Below, in pieces: positions 37,851-49,100 of a DNA stretch of 64,000 nt; the first letter of the stretch is position 1; each line of letters starts with the position of its first letter. Location of the stretch: positions 7,711,201-7,775,200 of the forward strand of contig OZ038422.1 of assembly GCA_964036155.1 (NCBI GenBank), read 5' to 3'. Origin of the DNA: Diploscapter coronatus. Taxonomy: Eukaryota > Nematoda > Chromadorea > Rhabditida > Rhabditidae. The notes under the pieces were generated by a model. That model saw nothing but the letters and a program-made list of their open reading frames with translations, had not been told where the DNA came from and ran no database searches. A program made the translations under genes and the position numbers.

Positions 37851-40800
37851 ATGGAGAAGCCCAGGGATATGGAGCTGATCAAGCAGATGGCCAAGTCAGT
37901 GGCCAGCGTCGTCAACACCTCGCCCAACGGGGACTTCAACGAACAGGTTCGACGAGTTCTCGGTACGTCACTTTAATTAATTATAAAAAAAAAAAAAAAC
38001 AAAAAAATTGAATTTTAGAAGTTTGAAAGGCGATTTTTGAAATGACCGGAGTACAATAGTAAAATATAGGGGGGACGGGGTGAGGAGTGCTTAGTATGTG
38101 AAAGACGGGTCCCCACATCCTCACGCCATTCTGTAGCCGCTGTTTGAAACATTGAATGTGGTTTTGTGTATACTCGCGCTCTTCCACTTTGAATGGTATG
38201 GATGAAACTTGTTGTGCCTGAAACGAGAACACTCCATGGAATTATGGTAATTCCCCAAGTTTCATCTATACCGTTCAGCGCTGCTGGATAAATGAAGCAC
38301 AAATATGCAATGATGAGAACTTGTTGAGCCAGTATATATATATATATTAGTAAAAGTTATCATGCAATCTCAGTGAGATTTTCAGGAGTAACAAATGGAA
38401 TAGAATTGACGACCCGTCTGGAGGACCTGTTCGCCAAGTTCTTCATATCAGTGCCCTCGCCCACAAAAACCACCCAGAATGGCTCCGCTCTCCACTCCCA
38501 TCTATCCACGCAACTCGCTGCCCAACAGCAACCATTCTCCCAGATCATTGGTATGTTGAAGAAATGAAGAAAGGATGGGATAAAATAAAATCATTTTTGT
38601 GGAGATAAAACTGCTAAAGACGACTGTCCAATTTCGGCATGAAAATCAGTATTTTGTCGAACTCTTTTTTCTACAAAAGTTACGATTGAATCTGGAGTAA
38701 AAATAAAAGTAAATAATACCGTGCTTGCAGGTACACAGCAGTCGCGTGTGGGAGTGGGAGTATGGAGCGACGACGAGATGATGGGTTCCCTGGACTCGCC
38801 TGCAGCCCTGGGCAATGGGGAGTGCTCTCTCGACTCCTTTAATGATGTTAGTCTCTGTTTGAAGACAGGAATGGCTGATTGCCGATTGCAGATCATGTTC
38901 ACCCAGGAATCGGAAGCAGCCTCCACTCGCGGCAGAGTCCTCGCCATCGCGGGGTGCACCAATTCGGGCAAGACCACCATTGCCAGCAAACTCCAAGAAA
39001 TGGTACGATGTTTTAGATCCTGGAAATTCCTACAAATTTCCTTGCAAGAATATTTGTGATGCCTGAAAGAATGCACTACTATTTTTTGTGATACAACATG
39101 GGAAAGATGTAAAATGTCATGAATTTTTCTGAAAAAGTGCATGAATAATCCGTTTATCCTTTGGGAATTTCATTTAAAAACCCTCCTTTCAGTTCATTCA
39201 CGAAGGTGGTACAGTGAAAGTCGTGAGCCAGGATGAATTCTACCTGCCTAAGGAAAAGGTGAATTTATTATTTGAAAGCTGCATTATCTTTGGTATTTTA
39301 TAGGTGAACAAGGTGTTTTACAAGAAGCTGATTGGGGTGATGAAGCGAAGAGGTAGTCAGGGAAGTCAGAGCAGTGGAATGTCTGCAGGTAAAAAGAAAT
39401 AGAAGCCATAATAGCACTTTCAATAACTAGAAGTTGGGGAAATGTACATTGTACAAAGTGTTGAAGATCGACAAAAACTAATTTGCACTTTTGCAGCTGG
39501 GGGAGACAGTGATGATTTCTATTACAATTACGACTGCACGACAGCACTCGACAAGATCGGAATGATCAATGCAATCAAGGAGGTGAGAAGGGGATGGGCA
39601 ATTCCAGTCATAACAATGCATGTTGCAGGCAGCAATGGAGTTCGACTACGTGATCCTGGAGGGCAACATGATCACGGAGATTCAGGAGGCCATGGATCTC
39701 TGCGATCGAATCATCTTCCTCATGATCAATCAGGTATTCGTTGTGAACCTGATGAACACATGATGTTTCATTTCTTGAAATTCGTTTTGCATAACCAAGA
39801 ATTATTGTCAATTTCGTTAAATAGCACATATTCTTCTAAAAAAAAAAACGCTATCTAATTTCAGAGGACCTGCCGCAGACGTCGTGACACCCGCACGTAT
39901 GACCCCCCGGATGTGGATTCTTACTTCGACGACATCGTTTGGCCTGCCTACAAGAAGCACCTCGCTCATGCTCTAGCTATGGGCAGAGAGGACAAACGAT
40001 TCGCCTTCGTTGATGTTTCTTCGGGTAAGCAGAGCAGAGCAGTATATTTTCGTTCGAAATATTAATTTCTGGCTCTTCAAAGGCTTTCTGATATTCTTAC
40101 AGAAGGTGTGTCTGATCGACCATTGTCAAATATATATATATATATATATATAAAAGCAACAGCGCTCCATGCAAATGAGCGAATGAGTATCTTGCCATTT
40201 CGAATGAAGAATATGTAGTGAATTTATTTTTCCTATCTCTATTTATGATTGTAACTGAAGGTTTGATTTCAGAAACTGACGACCTGTCCGAGTCCGGTTT
40301 GCTGTCCCTGATTCACTCTTTCACGGACGACATCATCCGACTCACCTTCCATCCAATCAGCGTCGAGGAACTCACTCAACTCATCACCAGGTTTCATAGA
40401 ATGATTGATAATAAAGAGGGGGACGATTCATTTGCAGTCCTTCCTGCGGTGCGATTTCGGTGTTCGTTGGCACGACGAGGGACACGTTCAACGGCAGGAA
40501 AGTCACCAGACTCGATTACGAGAGCTACGATGAAATGGCCTACAAGGTAAGTTGATGTTAACGAAATTTCATATCTTCGCAATTCGTTAAAAAATCGATT
40601 TTCTATCCGCAAATGCTTCTCAGGCATATCGGTTGATTAGTCTCCAATTACAAAACTGTAAACGGAATTTACAGCTATCAGCCAATGAAAATATTAGCCC
40701 ATCAAATCTCGATAAAAATTTCTTTTCAATTTTGTCAGTCGACCAACTAAAGCAACATATCTACTGGAGAATTTTAAGTTTTTATTAATGATTCCAATCA

Positions 40801-41840
40801 AAAATTCATCTTCGAACATTCTATTACGAAGTACAATTCTATACCATTTATTTCCAGGAATGTCGCAAGATCTGCTCTCTGGTTCGTCAGCACTTCCCCA
40901 CAGTTGAACGTTGTGTAATCGCTCACAGGTCTGTCATATCCGTCTCCGTCTCTGTCATATCAGTCATTCTATTTACAGGCTGGGCGAAGTTCCAATTGGG
41001 GAGACGAGTGTGGTGGTGGCCTGTGCCTCGCCCCATCGCAAGGACGCCATCCACGCCACTGAAATGGCCGTCGATGCGCTCAAATCCACTGTTCCCATCT
41101 GGAAAAAGGTAGGATTTCTGACTTTTTGAGAAGACGCGTTTTCTTCGTCTCTTATCCTTCAACTACAATATAATGAGAGTCGGAAGAAGGTTGAAAAATG
41201 TGTAAAACTTTCACAGTTGAATGCAAACAAATTTGGAGAATTTATGTGATTCTACCAACCAAAAATATCTCCATTTTTGCAGGAACTTTATGAAGACGGT
41301 GGCTGTTCGTGGAAGGAGAACGGGGAGTTTTCACCTCACGTGGTGGAGAAGGACGGAGTCGCCCTCGACCCCTCGCATCCAAGTCCACCTCCCTGTACCG
41401 AGGAGAAATCCTTCGCTGAGGCTACCAGGTCTATATTTTCATTTAGCCAATCCATTCCTGACAATTTGTCTCATTCATTTCTGTTAACTCATTTCACACA
41501 ACTTTTTTCATCAACATTTGCCGCGTGCAACTTTGCTGAACTTTTAAATCTAATACACGTACACGATAACACACGAATTTTGGCAAACTAAGGAGAGAGG
41601 CATAATGACGTGTGACATGAGAAAATAGTGTGTGAGCTGCGAAAAAGTCTCTACCATCTCATAGCCTTGTACACGCTATTCCGCGAGTATTGCAACATTG
41701 TCAAATTTCTTTATTTTCTAACAATCAGCAGCAGCAGCAGCAGCTACTTCTCTCAAATAATTGGGAGCATTTACAGAAACCGAGATTCGAATCGAAAGAT
41801 GTTCTGGCTGAAGCAGATGTTGCGTCAGATGCGCCAATGA
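37851..41840 (+). CDS. Nicotinamide riboside kinase-like / molybdopterin synthase catalytic subunit fusion
   Basis: Two enzymes in one frame. Exons: 37851-37962, 38386-38550, 38731-38846, 38892-39002, 39193-39258, 39304-39388, 39497-39582, 39629-39733, 39865-40024, 40273-40390, 40438-40546, 40858-40928, 40979-41108, 41283-41428 and 41729-41840, 563 residues. Residues 1-131 are not recognised. Residues about 146-350 are an NRK-type P-loop kinase: Walker [10 protein letters not shown] (152-160), [18 protein letters not shown], and the LID block [16 protein letters not shown] then [11 protein letters not shown]. It would phosphorylate nicotinamide riboside to NMN. Residues about 355-490 are MoaE/MOCS2B, which puts sulfur into precursor [42 protein letters not shown] and STVPIWKKE with the catalytic lysines. 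Exon 10 (40273-40390) encodes both the last kinase helix and the first MoaE strand. The last exon is uncertain; a different frame there also looks protein-like. Confidence 0.88.
38191..38276 (+). other. Intronic hairpin, 21-bp stem
   Basis: 38191-38211 (starts GAATGGTATGG) pairs with 38256-38276 (starts CAAGTTTCATC) over 21 positions. As + strand RNA all pairs form, two of them G-U. The loop is 44 bases. It lies in intron 1 of the kinase-MoaE gene and could be a microRNA-like hairpin or a small inverted repeat. Confidence 0.6.
40131..40152. repeat. (TA)n microsatellite
   Basis: Eleven TA units in an intron of the kinase-MoaE gene. A shorter TA run lies at about 38333-38348. Confidence 0.95.
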
Positions 41841-43192
41841 TGGGGGATATTCGGGGCGCTCTTCATTTCGCCCTTGCACCATCCACACCATCTTCCATCC
41901 TCCTGTCCCCACTCCCACTTCTCACCCATATTCATCCAAGTCGTATCTTATCAATTTCAGTCTAACATTTTTCATTTCCATCATTTTTGAGACGTTGAAC
42001 GAGTTGTCGATTTGTATTGGAGAAATTTTATTTTTGTTTTTTTGGAATGGCTCATCATCGCAAAATGAGGTGCAGATGAGAGGAGATTACGTTTCTCCAA
42101 ATGAATAGAAGAAATGCACCGCGGTTTTCGTGAGCGAGCGAGCGAGAGAGAAGACATAATAATTTTAGCTAATAATGTTGTTGAAACTATTCCTTTTTAT
42201 TAACGTTTTATTCTAAATTTCGTATTCTCCAATGCAAAAATCGTTCACATTTCTTCTACTGGTTTATTTGGTTTTCGTTGTTATTTTTCCTTATTCTTCT
42301 CCCTCCCAAATCAATTAGATTAGTTGTCTGTTGAAGTGATATTTTTAGACCATAGAGTAGCTATTAAATATGTTATCCAGTAATAATCAACCATGATGCA
42401 GTTCAGGTTTGTGTCCTGTGGGTATGAAGTTAACGCTGAAAGATAGTCATATACAACAAAAAAAAACGCCCGAATTTTATTTCACATTGTTAGTGAATGA
42501 AAATGAGGAATGAACTTGACTGCTCTCCTATTTCTTCTAAACCCCTTTTCACGGTAGATTCAGGCAGGATCGGGGATAGTTTTCCGGACTCCGTATATCC
42601 TATCTGGCTCTACCGGCGGCAATACCCCTCACCCCGTTTGATTCGAATGATCAGTTTCTATTTGTGATCGAGTATGAGTATCGATTGGATCGTTGTCTGT
42701 CTTCCTGCCGACTAGCGACTGCAGCAGGCAGCCAACAACCAGCTAGCCATTTATGAAATATCTAATCTGATTAGTTGTTTCTTGTTTTCGTTTCTCTTCC
42801 CCTCTCCACCCTCACCCTCACCCTATTTTGCTCTTGTTTTATCAATCAATCAACATCAGTTCAATTTTGCGTTTTTCTTCTTACACCAATAAAATTGTTG
42901 TGAATCAGTCAGTCGTTGACTTGTGAGCAGGTGCAGACTACACTCGCCTTTCAAGATGTGTAAACAGTGAACTTCTCGTCAAACTTCATTTTATGTAGAT
43001 TTGAGAAGACTTCAAGAGAAAAATTAAAAGATTTGTTAGCAGTCAGTGGTGTTTATTCACGTGCAACTGAATGAGATTCAAGTAAAAAATCGGTTCACGA
43101 GTGTCAAAAAGGGACAGCAGAGTTGTGTTGGTCTGCCTGGAAAGTTCAATCGGCTAGATGCTGTGATCTATCGGTCTATCTCTGTGCCTCGT
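41841..43192. other. Convergent spacer between kinase-MoaE and cyclin genes
   Basis: Holds both 3' ends. The tract ccaccctcaccctcaccc near 42816 is a short C-rich repeat, and an AATAAA lies near 42887. No gene is seen. Confidence 0.5.
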
Positions 43193-46008
43193 TCATTCGG
43201 TTGTCGCAGCGATCTGCTCGAGGATGTCGAGTTGTGCAGCGTCCATGTCGGACACCGAGAGGCATCCTTCCTGGGCGAATTTGTTGCGAACTGTCGCGGC
43301 CGAAACATTGTTCTGCAATTCATCCAATCAGAATTTTGTTGACACTATGTATTTGGATAGAAAAAAGTCGAGTTTCACAAATACTGCAGATCAAAGGAAT
43401 TTCTCTCCTTCAACTCCATCTTCTTCTTCCTCTTGCAAATCTTCTTAATTTAAAAAATCTTCTTTTTAGATTACGCGTGCATCGTTTGCAAAGCCATGTT
43501 TCTTTTTAAATCAACCAATTTGCTCACCCTAATTCTGACGAGTTGTTGTGCGGATTTGGCGAGCAGTGCGGTTGCGTGGCTGGGCGGAATTCTGCAGGCG
43601 GAGAGAATGGAGTCCTCGTCGATGTGGGCGTCGGCACATTTGGCTGCCAAAAGGAGGGAAATGGCTGCCAGGTGCGAAGGCACAGTGTGGCACAGCTCGA
43701 CCGAGTGCAATAGGCACTGCAAAGTGAAATTGATGAATGATGAAGATCAACCTTTTCCATCCTATTATAGAAGGAATGTATTCGCAGTTCCTTCTCCACA
43801 CGTACCTCTTTGAAGTATTTGGACCTGAAGACGATGAGCTCATACTGATCGGCATCGAGTCGGCCGCGCAGGTCGATCAGCAGGATGTCGAGAATCGTCG
43901 CGGGCGAGGGGTGCGACAAGTCACAGCTGGAATTTTCAAATTGCTCTTCTTAAGATATTTCTTAACTTTTTAGATGAGATAATTGATAAGAAATAAATTC
44001 GGGTGAAATGATATTTTTCCAACTCACCCGACAGCTCTGAGAATGCTGAGTTCCATCTCGACGATCTGGAGGGGCGTGACCGAGTTCTCGCACGTCTCGA
44101 TCAACTCGGAGATCAGCGGCGGGAAGATGCCCTCGTACTTCGATGCAATCAACCCGCAAATAAAGATCATCATTTGAGTTGTGACGAATGAGTCTTTTTT
44201 CTAATGAGAATGTAGACTCACAGACAAGTGATGGTGATGATCTGATACGACTGCTTGTCGATATGCTTGAATTCGAGAATCGCCCTGTTGAGCAGGTACA
44301 CCGACAGGTCGAAGATCACGGACGCCTGTCGGAACTCGGCGTGCAGCTGCAATTCAATCATCATTATATGGCAATTTGATAAACTCTAGTCAAAAGTAGT
44401 GCTGGGAATTTTGACGATAGTCATTCTTCATCAATTTTACATGAAGTGGAATTAGTTTTTCCTCGACTTATTATTTTTCGCACCTGTGCAATATAGTCGA
44501 CCAGAATGACGTACGTTTTCGACTTGATTGGCGCTCTTCTGTTCGTCAGCAGATCTACTGGAATCTGAGAATTAACGTCTGAATCATAACTTTTCTGAAA
44601 ATTTAATTCTCCTCGACTTCTTCCTCACCTTGAACCGCTGTTCCTTCTCGTACTGGACGAGGTAGTCGAGAACGTCCTCGACATACTCAGCATAGTCCCA
44701 CAGCTCTGCAGGCTGTGCGCGGTTGCCGGTCACGGAGAGGAACGCAAATTTGGACGGCAGGTTGAACGGGCAGTTGTCCTTGTCCTTGGTCGGCGCCGGA
44801 ACAGGGGCTGGTTCTGCCGATGGCTCGTTGGAGATTGTCTGAAAGATTCATCATTAGCTTGTTGATCTTCAAGAATAGCATATTCTTAAAGTCATGAAGA
44901 AGGACAGTGAAATTCGATTTCTTCTTCAATCTCTCACTCTTTGTCCATGATCTCGTGTGTTTCTATAGCTCCATTAAACTCACCATCTGTGCGGCCTCGG
45001 CATCGCAACGTGTCTGCTGGATCGGCTCGTCGTCGATGATCGATTTCGTGATAATCCTCGATGTGGGGCGCGACTGAAATGGAAAACATTAGCTCTATTG
45101 TGGAATAAGTTGGTAAGTCGACGATCAGTCCGTCCCAATTGCAGACAGAGCTAGTGTAGGGGAAAATAACAGGAATAGGAGAGAGAAGAAAGTGGCTGTC
45201 TCAAATTTGAGTAATTACCTCTATCATATAAGAATATAGTCGCCTTTTTTAGTTTTAATTTTCATTAAAACTTTTCATACCAATTATACAAATCGACTGT
45301 GGAGAGTAAAAAAATTGCTTCGGGAAAGCTTTGCTTCAAAAAATTGTCGAAATTAGCATAAAATAGATTTTATCAACATATTGAGGACCGGCGAATTCCA
45401 ACTTCATCTGCACTCTTCTTCAAACCAACCTTGTAAATGTTGTTGTTGATTTGAGCGAGAGCAGCCCGTCTCAGAGCGGCAGCCTTCATCTCTGCCTGTC
45501 CCTGTCTCTGATTCTGACTCTGATTGTGTTCCTGTCCATGTTCATTTTCGTTCAGATTTCTCATTCCTTCAACCACAGCCGTCGATTTGTGGACTCTTCT
45601 ATTGCGCAGACTGTACTGAAGACACGGAAATTAGTTTCTTCGAGAAAAATTCGAAGAGTCGGGGAGCAATGAAGTTTTAGAACAAAGTCGACGAATGCAC
45701 AATTTCGTCAATTTCTCGGCGATCTTTCCACTCTCGTTCTCTCGAAATGCATGATTTTTAAAGTTTTACAAAATTTCATTTTTTTCGACAAATGGTTTAT
45801 CGATTTTCTCATCACTACTTACAATGCTCTGCATGTGGGTATGCGTGCGAGTGGTCGTCCGAGCGGATCCCTGTCTACTGTCGCGGTTCGGCGATTTGGT
45901 GATTTGGCGAGTTGGCTGGGACCTCGGAGAGTTTCCAAGTTTCTGACCGGTTAGTCGAAGAACAAATCGGAAAATGACTTCCCCAAGAACCCGAAATGAC
46001 ACGAGCAT
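43193..46008 (-). CDS. Divergent B-type (mitotic) cyclin
   Basis: A regulatory subunit of a cyclin-dependent kinase. Minus-strand exons: 46008-45823, 45615-45430, 45073-44984, 44838-44629, 44564-44484, 44346-44222, about 44156-44028, 43926-43806, 43716-43528 and 43312-43193, 478 residues. The N-terminal half is low-complexity and basic. The cyclin box starts at ELWDYAEYVEDVLDYLVQYE and continues with RAPIKSKTYVILVDYIAQLH, SVYLLNRAI and LIASKYEGIFPP. The second cyclin fold has SVTPLQIVEMELSILRAVG and LAAISLLLAAKC. The motif is closest to cyclin B but replaces the usual MRAILVDWL tryptophan with tyrosine, so CDK choice is unsure. No clear destruction box (RxxL near the N-terminus) was found. 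The junction 44222/44156 lacks an AG acceptor; only an intron ending TTTG keeps the frame. The start at 46008 is uncertain. Confidence 0.8.
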
Positions 46009-46108
46009 AAAAAATATCTAGCTTCGTTTACATCCAAATCTTGTATCGATCCTTATCGTTTTCTCGAGGCCTGCAGAAGTTGGCATACAGATTGGATGGG
46101 TTGAATGA

Positions 46109-49100
46109 ATGAAGCAGTCAAGTGGTTCATTTCCCGGATTCGGCAATGCAACAGCCGGCGCCTCAATGGATCACTCTCGACAGGGTCTGTCAACGAGAGA
46201 AGTCTCGAAGAAAAAGATGGTGAATGCACGAGTTCATGTCGTTTCTCATGACTTTGTCAAAATGTTACGTCAATGTCGCCAAATTGTGAACATCGACTTC
46301 AGCGGAATTGAAAAGTCAAACAATGAAGTTCACTTTTGTTCAACTGATATTCACTTTTCTCTTTGAAAAGTCAAGATTTGCAGATTCTGCTGTGTTTCGA
46401 CGTGGAGCAGGCCAACGAAGCGAGTCAGTCAGTCCGCATTCGTCGCTGCACGAAACATGCCATTGCCTGGAGAGTGCTGGTGAGGAGATCCTCATCTTCA
46501 AGCAATCGATAAAGGATTGCAGACGAACTCGCCGACTCAATTCATCGTCAGCCCCAATCGCGGTATTCTCAGCGATGATTTGCACAAAGAGGTGGATGGA
46601 TTTTAAAAGAGTTTCAAAATTTTCTTGGAAGAATTCACAACTTCATGAACCTTCAATCAAACGTGTAGAGTTCTGCTTTTGAGATTTGTAGTATTTCTGA
46701 AGAGATTTTCCAAGAAACAGAAATAATAATGATCTTTTGGTTGTGCCAAAATGGCATCACTTTATTATATTTTCCTTTCGGTTTGCCCCTGGATCGTCCA
46801 TTCCATTTGCCTTTAGCTTGAGGCTTGTTCGCCGACTGTTGCGAATTCGAATTGGCCTCTTTGGACGAGTTTCCTTTTGAGGCTGCGTTCTTGTAGCAAG
46901 CTGCTGCACTGTGGTCACCCTGATATGAGATGCATGGTCCACGATTGCAGTTGCTTGAGCCGTGATCCTTCCGGAAGCATCTGAAGCAACGTGCTTCAGC
47001 GATCAGGATTTCTCTACGACGCTTGATTTCCTTGACCTTACTGCAGCACCATGAGAAATGCTCAGGTGACTTGCAGAACACGCATACCCCGCTTTTGGGC
47101 GGGTTCGTAATAGGATAAGCGTCTTTCTTATCCTGCTGATGCTGATTCTTCGGGTTGTTCTGGGCCCGATTTCCGGTCTGAAATGCATTAACATTTGAAC
47201 CGTTGATGTGCGACTCTGGGAGAGTCGGGTTAGTGAAGCGGGGTGCAAACACGATATAAAAATGCACGTTGTTGAAACTTTATTGAGAACTTTTAAGAAA
47301 CAAACAGAGGGCTCAGCACTATCTACGTGACAGAGGAGCGAGAATAAAATTGAGAGGGCATGAAGGGGGAAGAGAATCTGAGGCGGGAACAAAGAAACAA
47401 CAAAAATTGAAAAAGTGTGCGAGATATTCGCACAGTTGACGTTCTTTGGCTGATCTTTATCGCCGCTCTCGGCAATCAGGATCTCGATCACTCTTTTCAG
47501 AGCCTTCATGAACTTGTCGAAATTCGACAGAAGAAGCGGATCGTCAACAGTTTTCCCGTTGATGCGTCGTCTGACTTCGTTCGAGAATTTGTTCAGAGTT
47601 TGACCGGTTATCAACGGGGAATCCAGCTGCTGACTCCTTGCAAGCAGCTGCGTTGTCACCCCTTCGATTTCAAAATAGAGCGTTTTCTGGTCTTTGGGGC
47701 GGCCGCTGTTTGCAGTTTTCTTTTCCAATGCTTTATGCAGGAGAATGATCACCTTGGCATCGGAGCCAAATTCGGCCTTGAGTTTATCTTTGGCAAGTTC
47801 ATAGTTATTCTCATGCACGAGAATAGATGCCAATGTTGCTCGGGCGTCGCCCTTCAGCGCCGCCATTAGACGAGATAACTTCTCGATCTTGGCCAGATGT
47901 GGGTCAGAGTCAACGATATGCATGAAAAGCTGCCAGAATTCGGCAAATTTCTCCACTGTCCCATCGAATGTGGGAATTGCAGTGGGCTGATTGACGACGA
48001 TAGTCGTCCCTGCAGCTGGGCGTCCCGCTGCCAACTGCGTCTCTTTGACCTGTCTTTTCATGTCGAGGCCCAATTTGACCGTTTTGTACAGTCTATCTAA
48101 GCCATTGACCAATGTAGACAACGCTATGAGATCGCTTTCGCCATCGATACCCATAGTCTTGCATTCCTTCATGCCCGCGTCATTTTCGACCCAGTCGAGC
48201 GACTCCACCCCCCTGTTGAAACTGTTTAGGGCTTCGTTCATGTCTTCAACGTTTGCCTTGCCTTCTTCGGGCACTCCATTCAGCTCCAACAGGTAAGACT
48301 CGAGGGTCTTCTGGGTAGTCGTTGAGGCCTTCGCAGGGCCTTCGATCTCTTTTAGGACTGTATCGTACTTGTCTCTAAAGTGCTTTGCAACTCCTTTTGC
48401 CTTTGCTAAATCACATTTCGCGACCGCTAAGGAGAACATCTTGTGAATATGCCTGAAAGTTTATAGCTCGTACTTTGCTTTCTTGTTGTGTATATTCACT
48501 TCTTTCTTTTCCTTCGTTTCGCTTTTCACTGATGGAATATGCGGCTTTTTCTGCCGGTTTCTTATTTTTCGAGATTTTTTCTCGAGATATCAGCGATTTC
48601 TTGCCGTAGCAATTGAAAAAATCCGATCGATTGATGGATTTGAAGGAAATTCAACTTTCAAGTTGATCTTTTGATCTCTTGGGATCGATAAAAGTGTCTC
48701 AAAATGAGAGAATTGGTCTTTAAAAAGACTGAATGTGGGAGCGAATAAGCTCTTTTTTGTAGTAGCGGTGGTGTTGAGCAACCTTAGGCTTCACTACAGA
48801 GCGAGAAGAGATGACTCAACTCAGGCTCGACCACTGGTAGGAGCAGCGAATTTCGCTACTGGCTCTACTACCTGCCAGCTGAATGGGACTAAGTCCGAAT
48901 TCAGATCTCACTGTGAACAGGAGACTGGCTTGAATTAGGCTAGGCCTAGATTCAGTAAGGTTATCAGAAACTGGGAGAGGCTCCCGAGTTTAAGAAACCA
49001 ATGATGCGATGAGTTCGAAACTCGCTTCACACCATGAACAAAAAGGGGTACTTTGGTTAGGTCCTTTTTGTGAGATTAGTGGCTGATTTGGTTAGTAAGT

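Noticed and set aside
38591..39142. 183-residue minus-strand open frame
   Set aside because: Antisense to the exons that carry the kinase Walker A region.
41729..41745. Run of CAG/AGC repeats read as poly-Ser or poly-Gln
   Set aside because: Only five or six units at an exon start; too short to call a repeat-expansion feature.
47417..47869. 150-residue plus-strand open frame within the retroelement
   Set aside because: Antisense to gag, which has zinc knuckles and BEL/Pao-like blocks.
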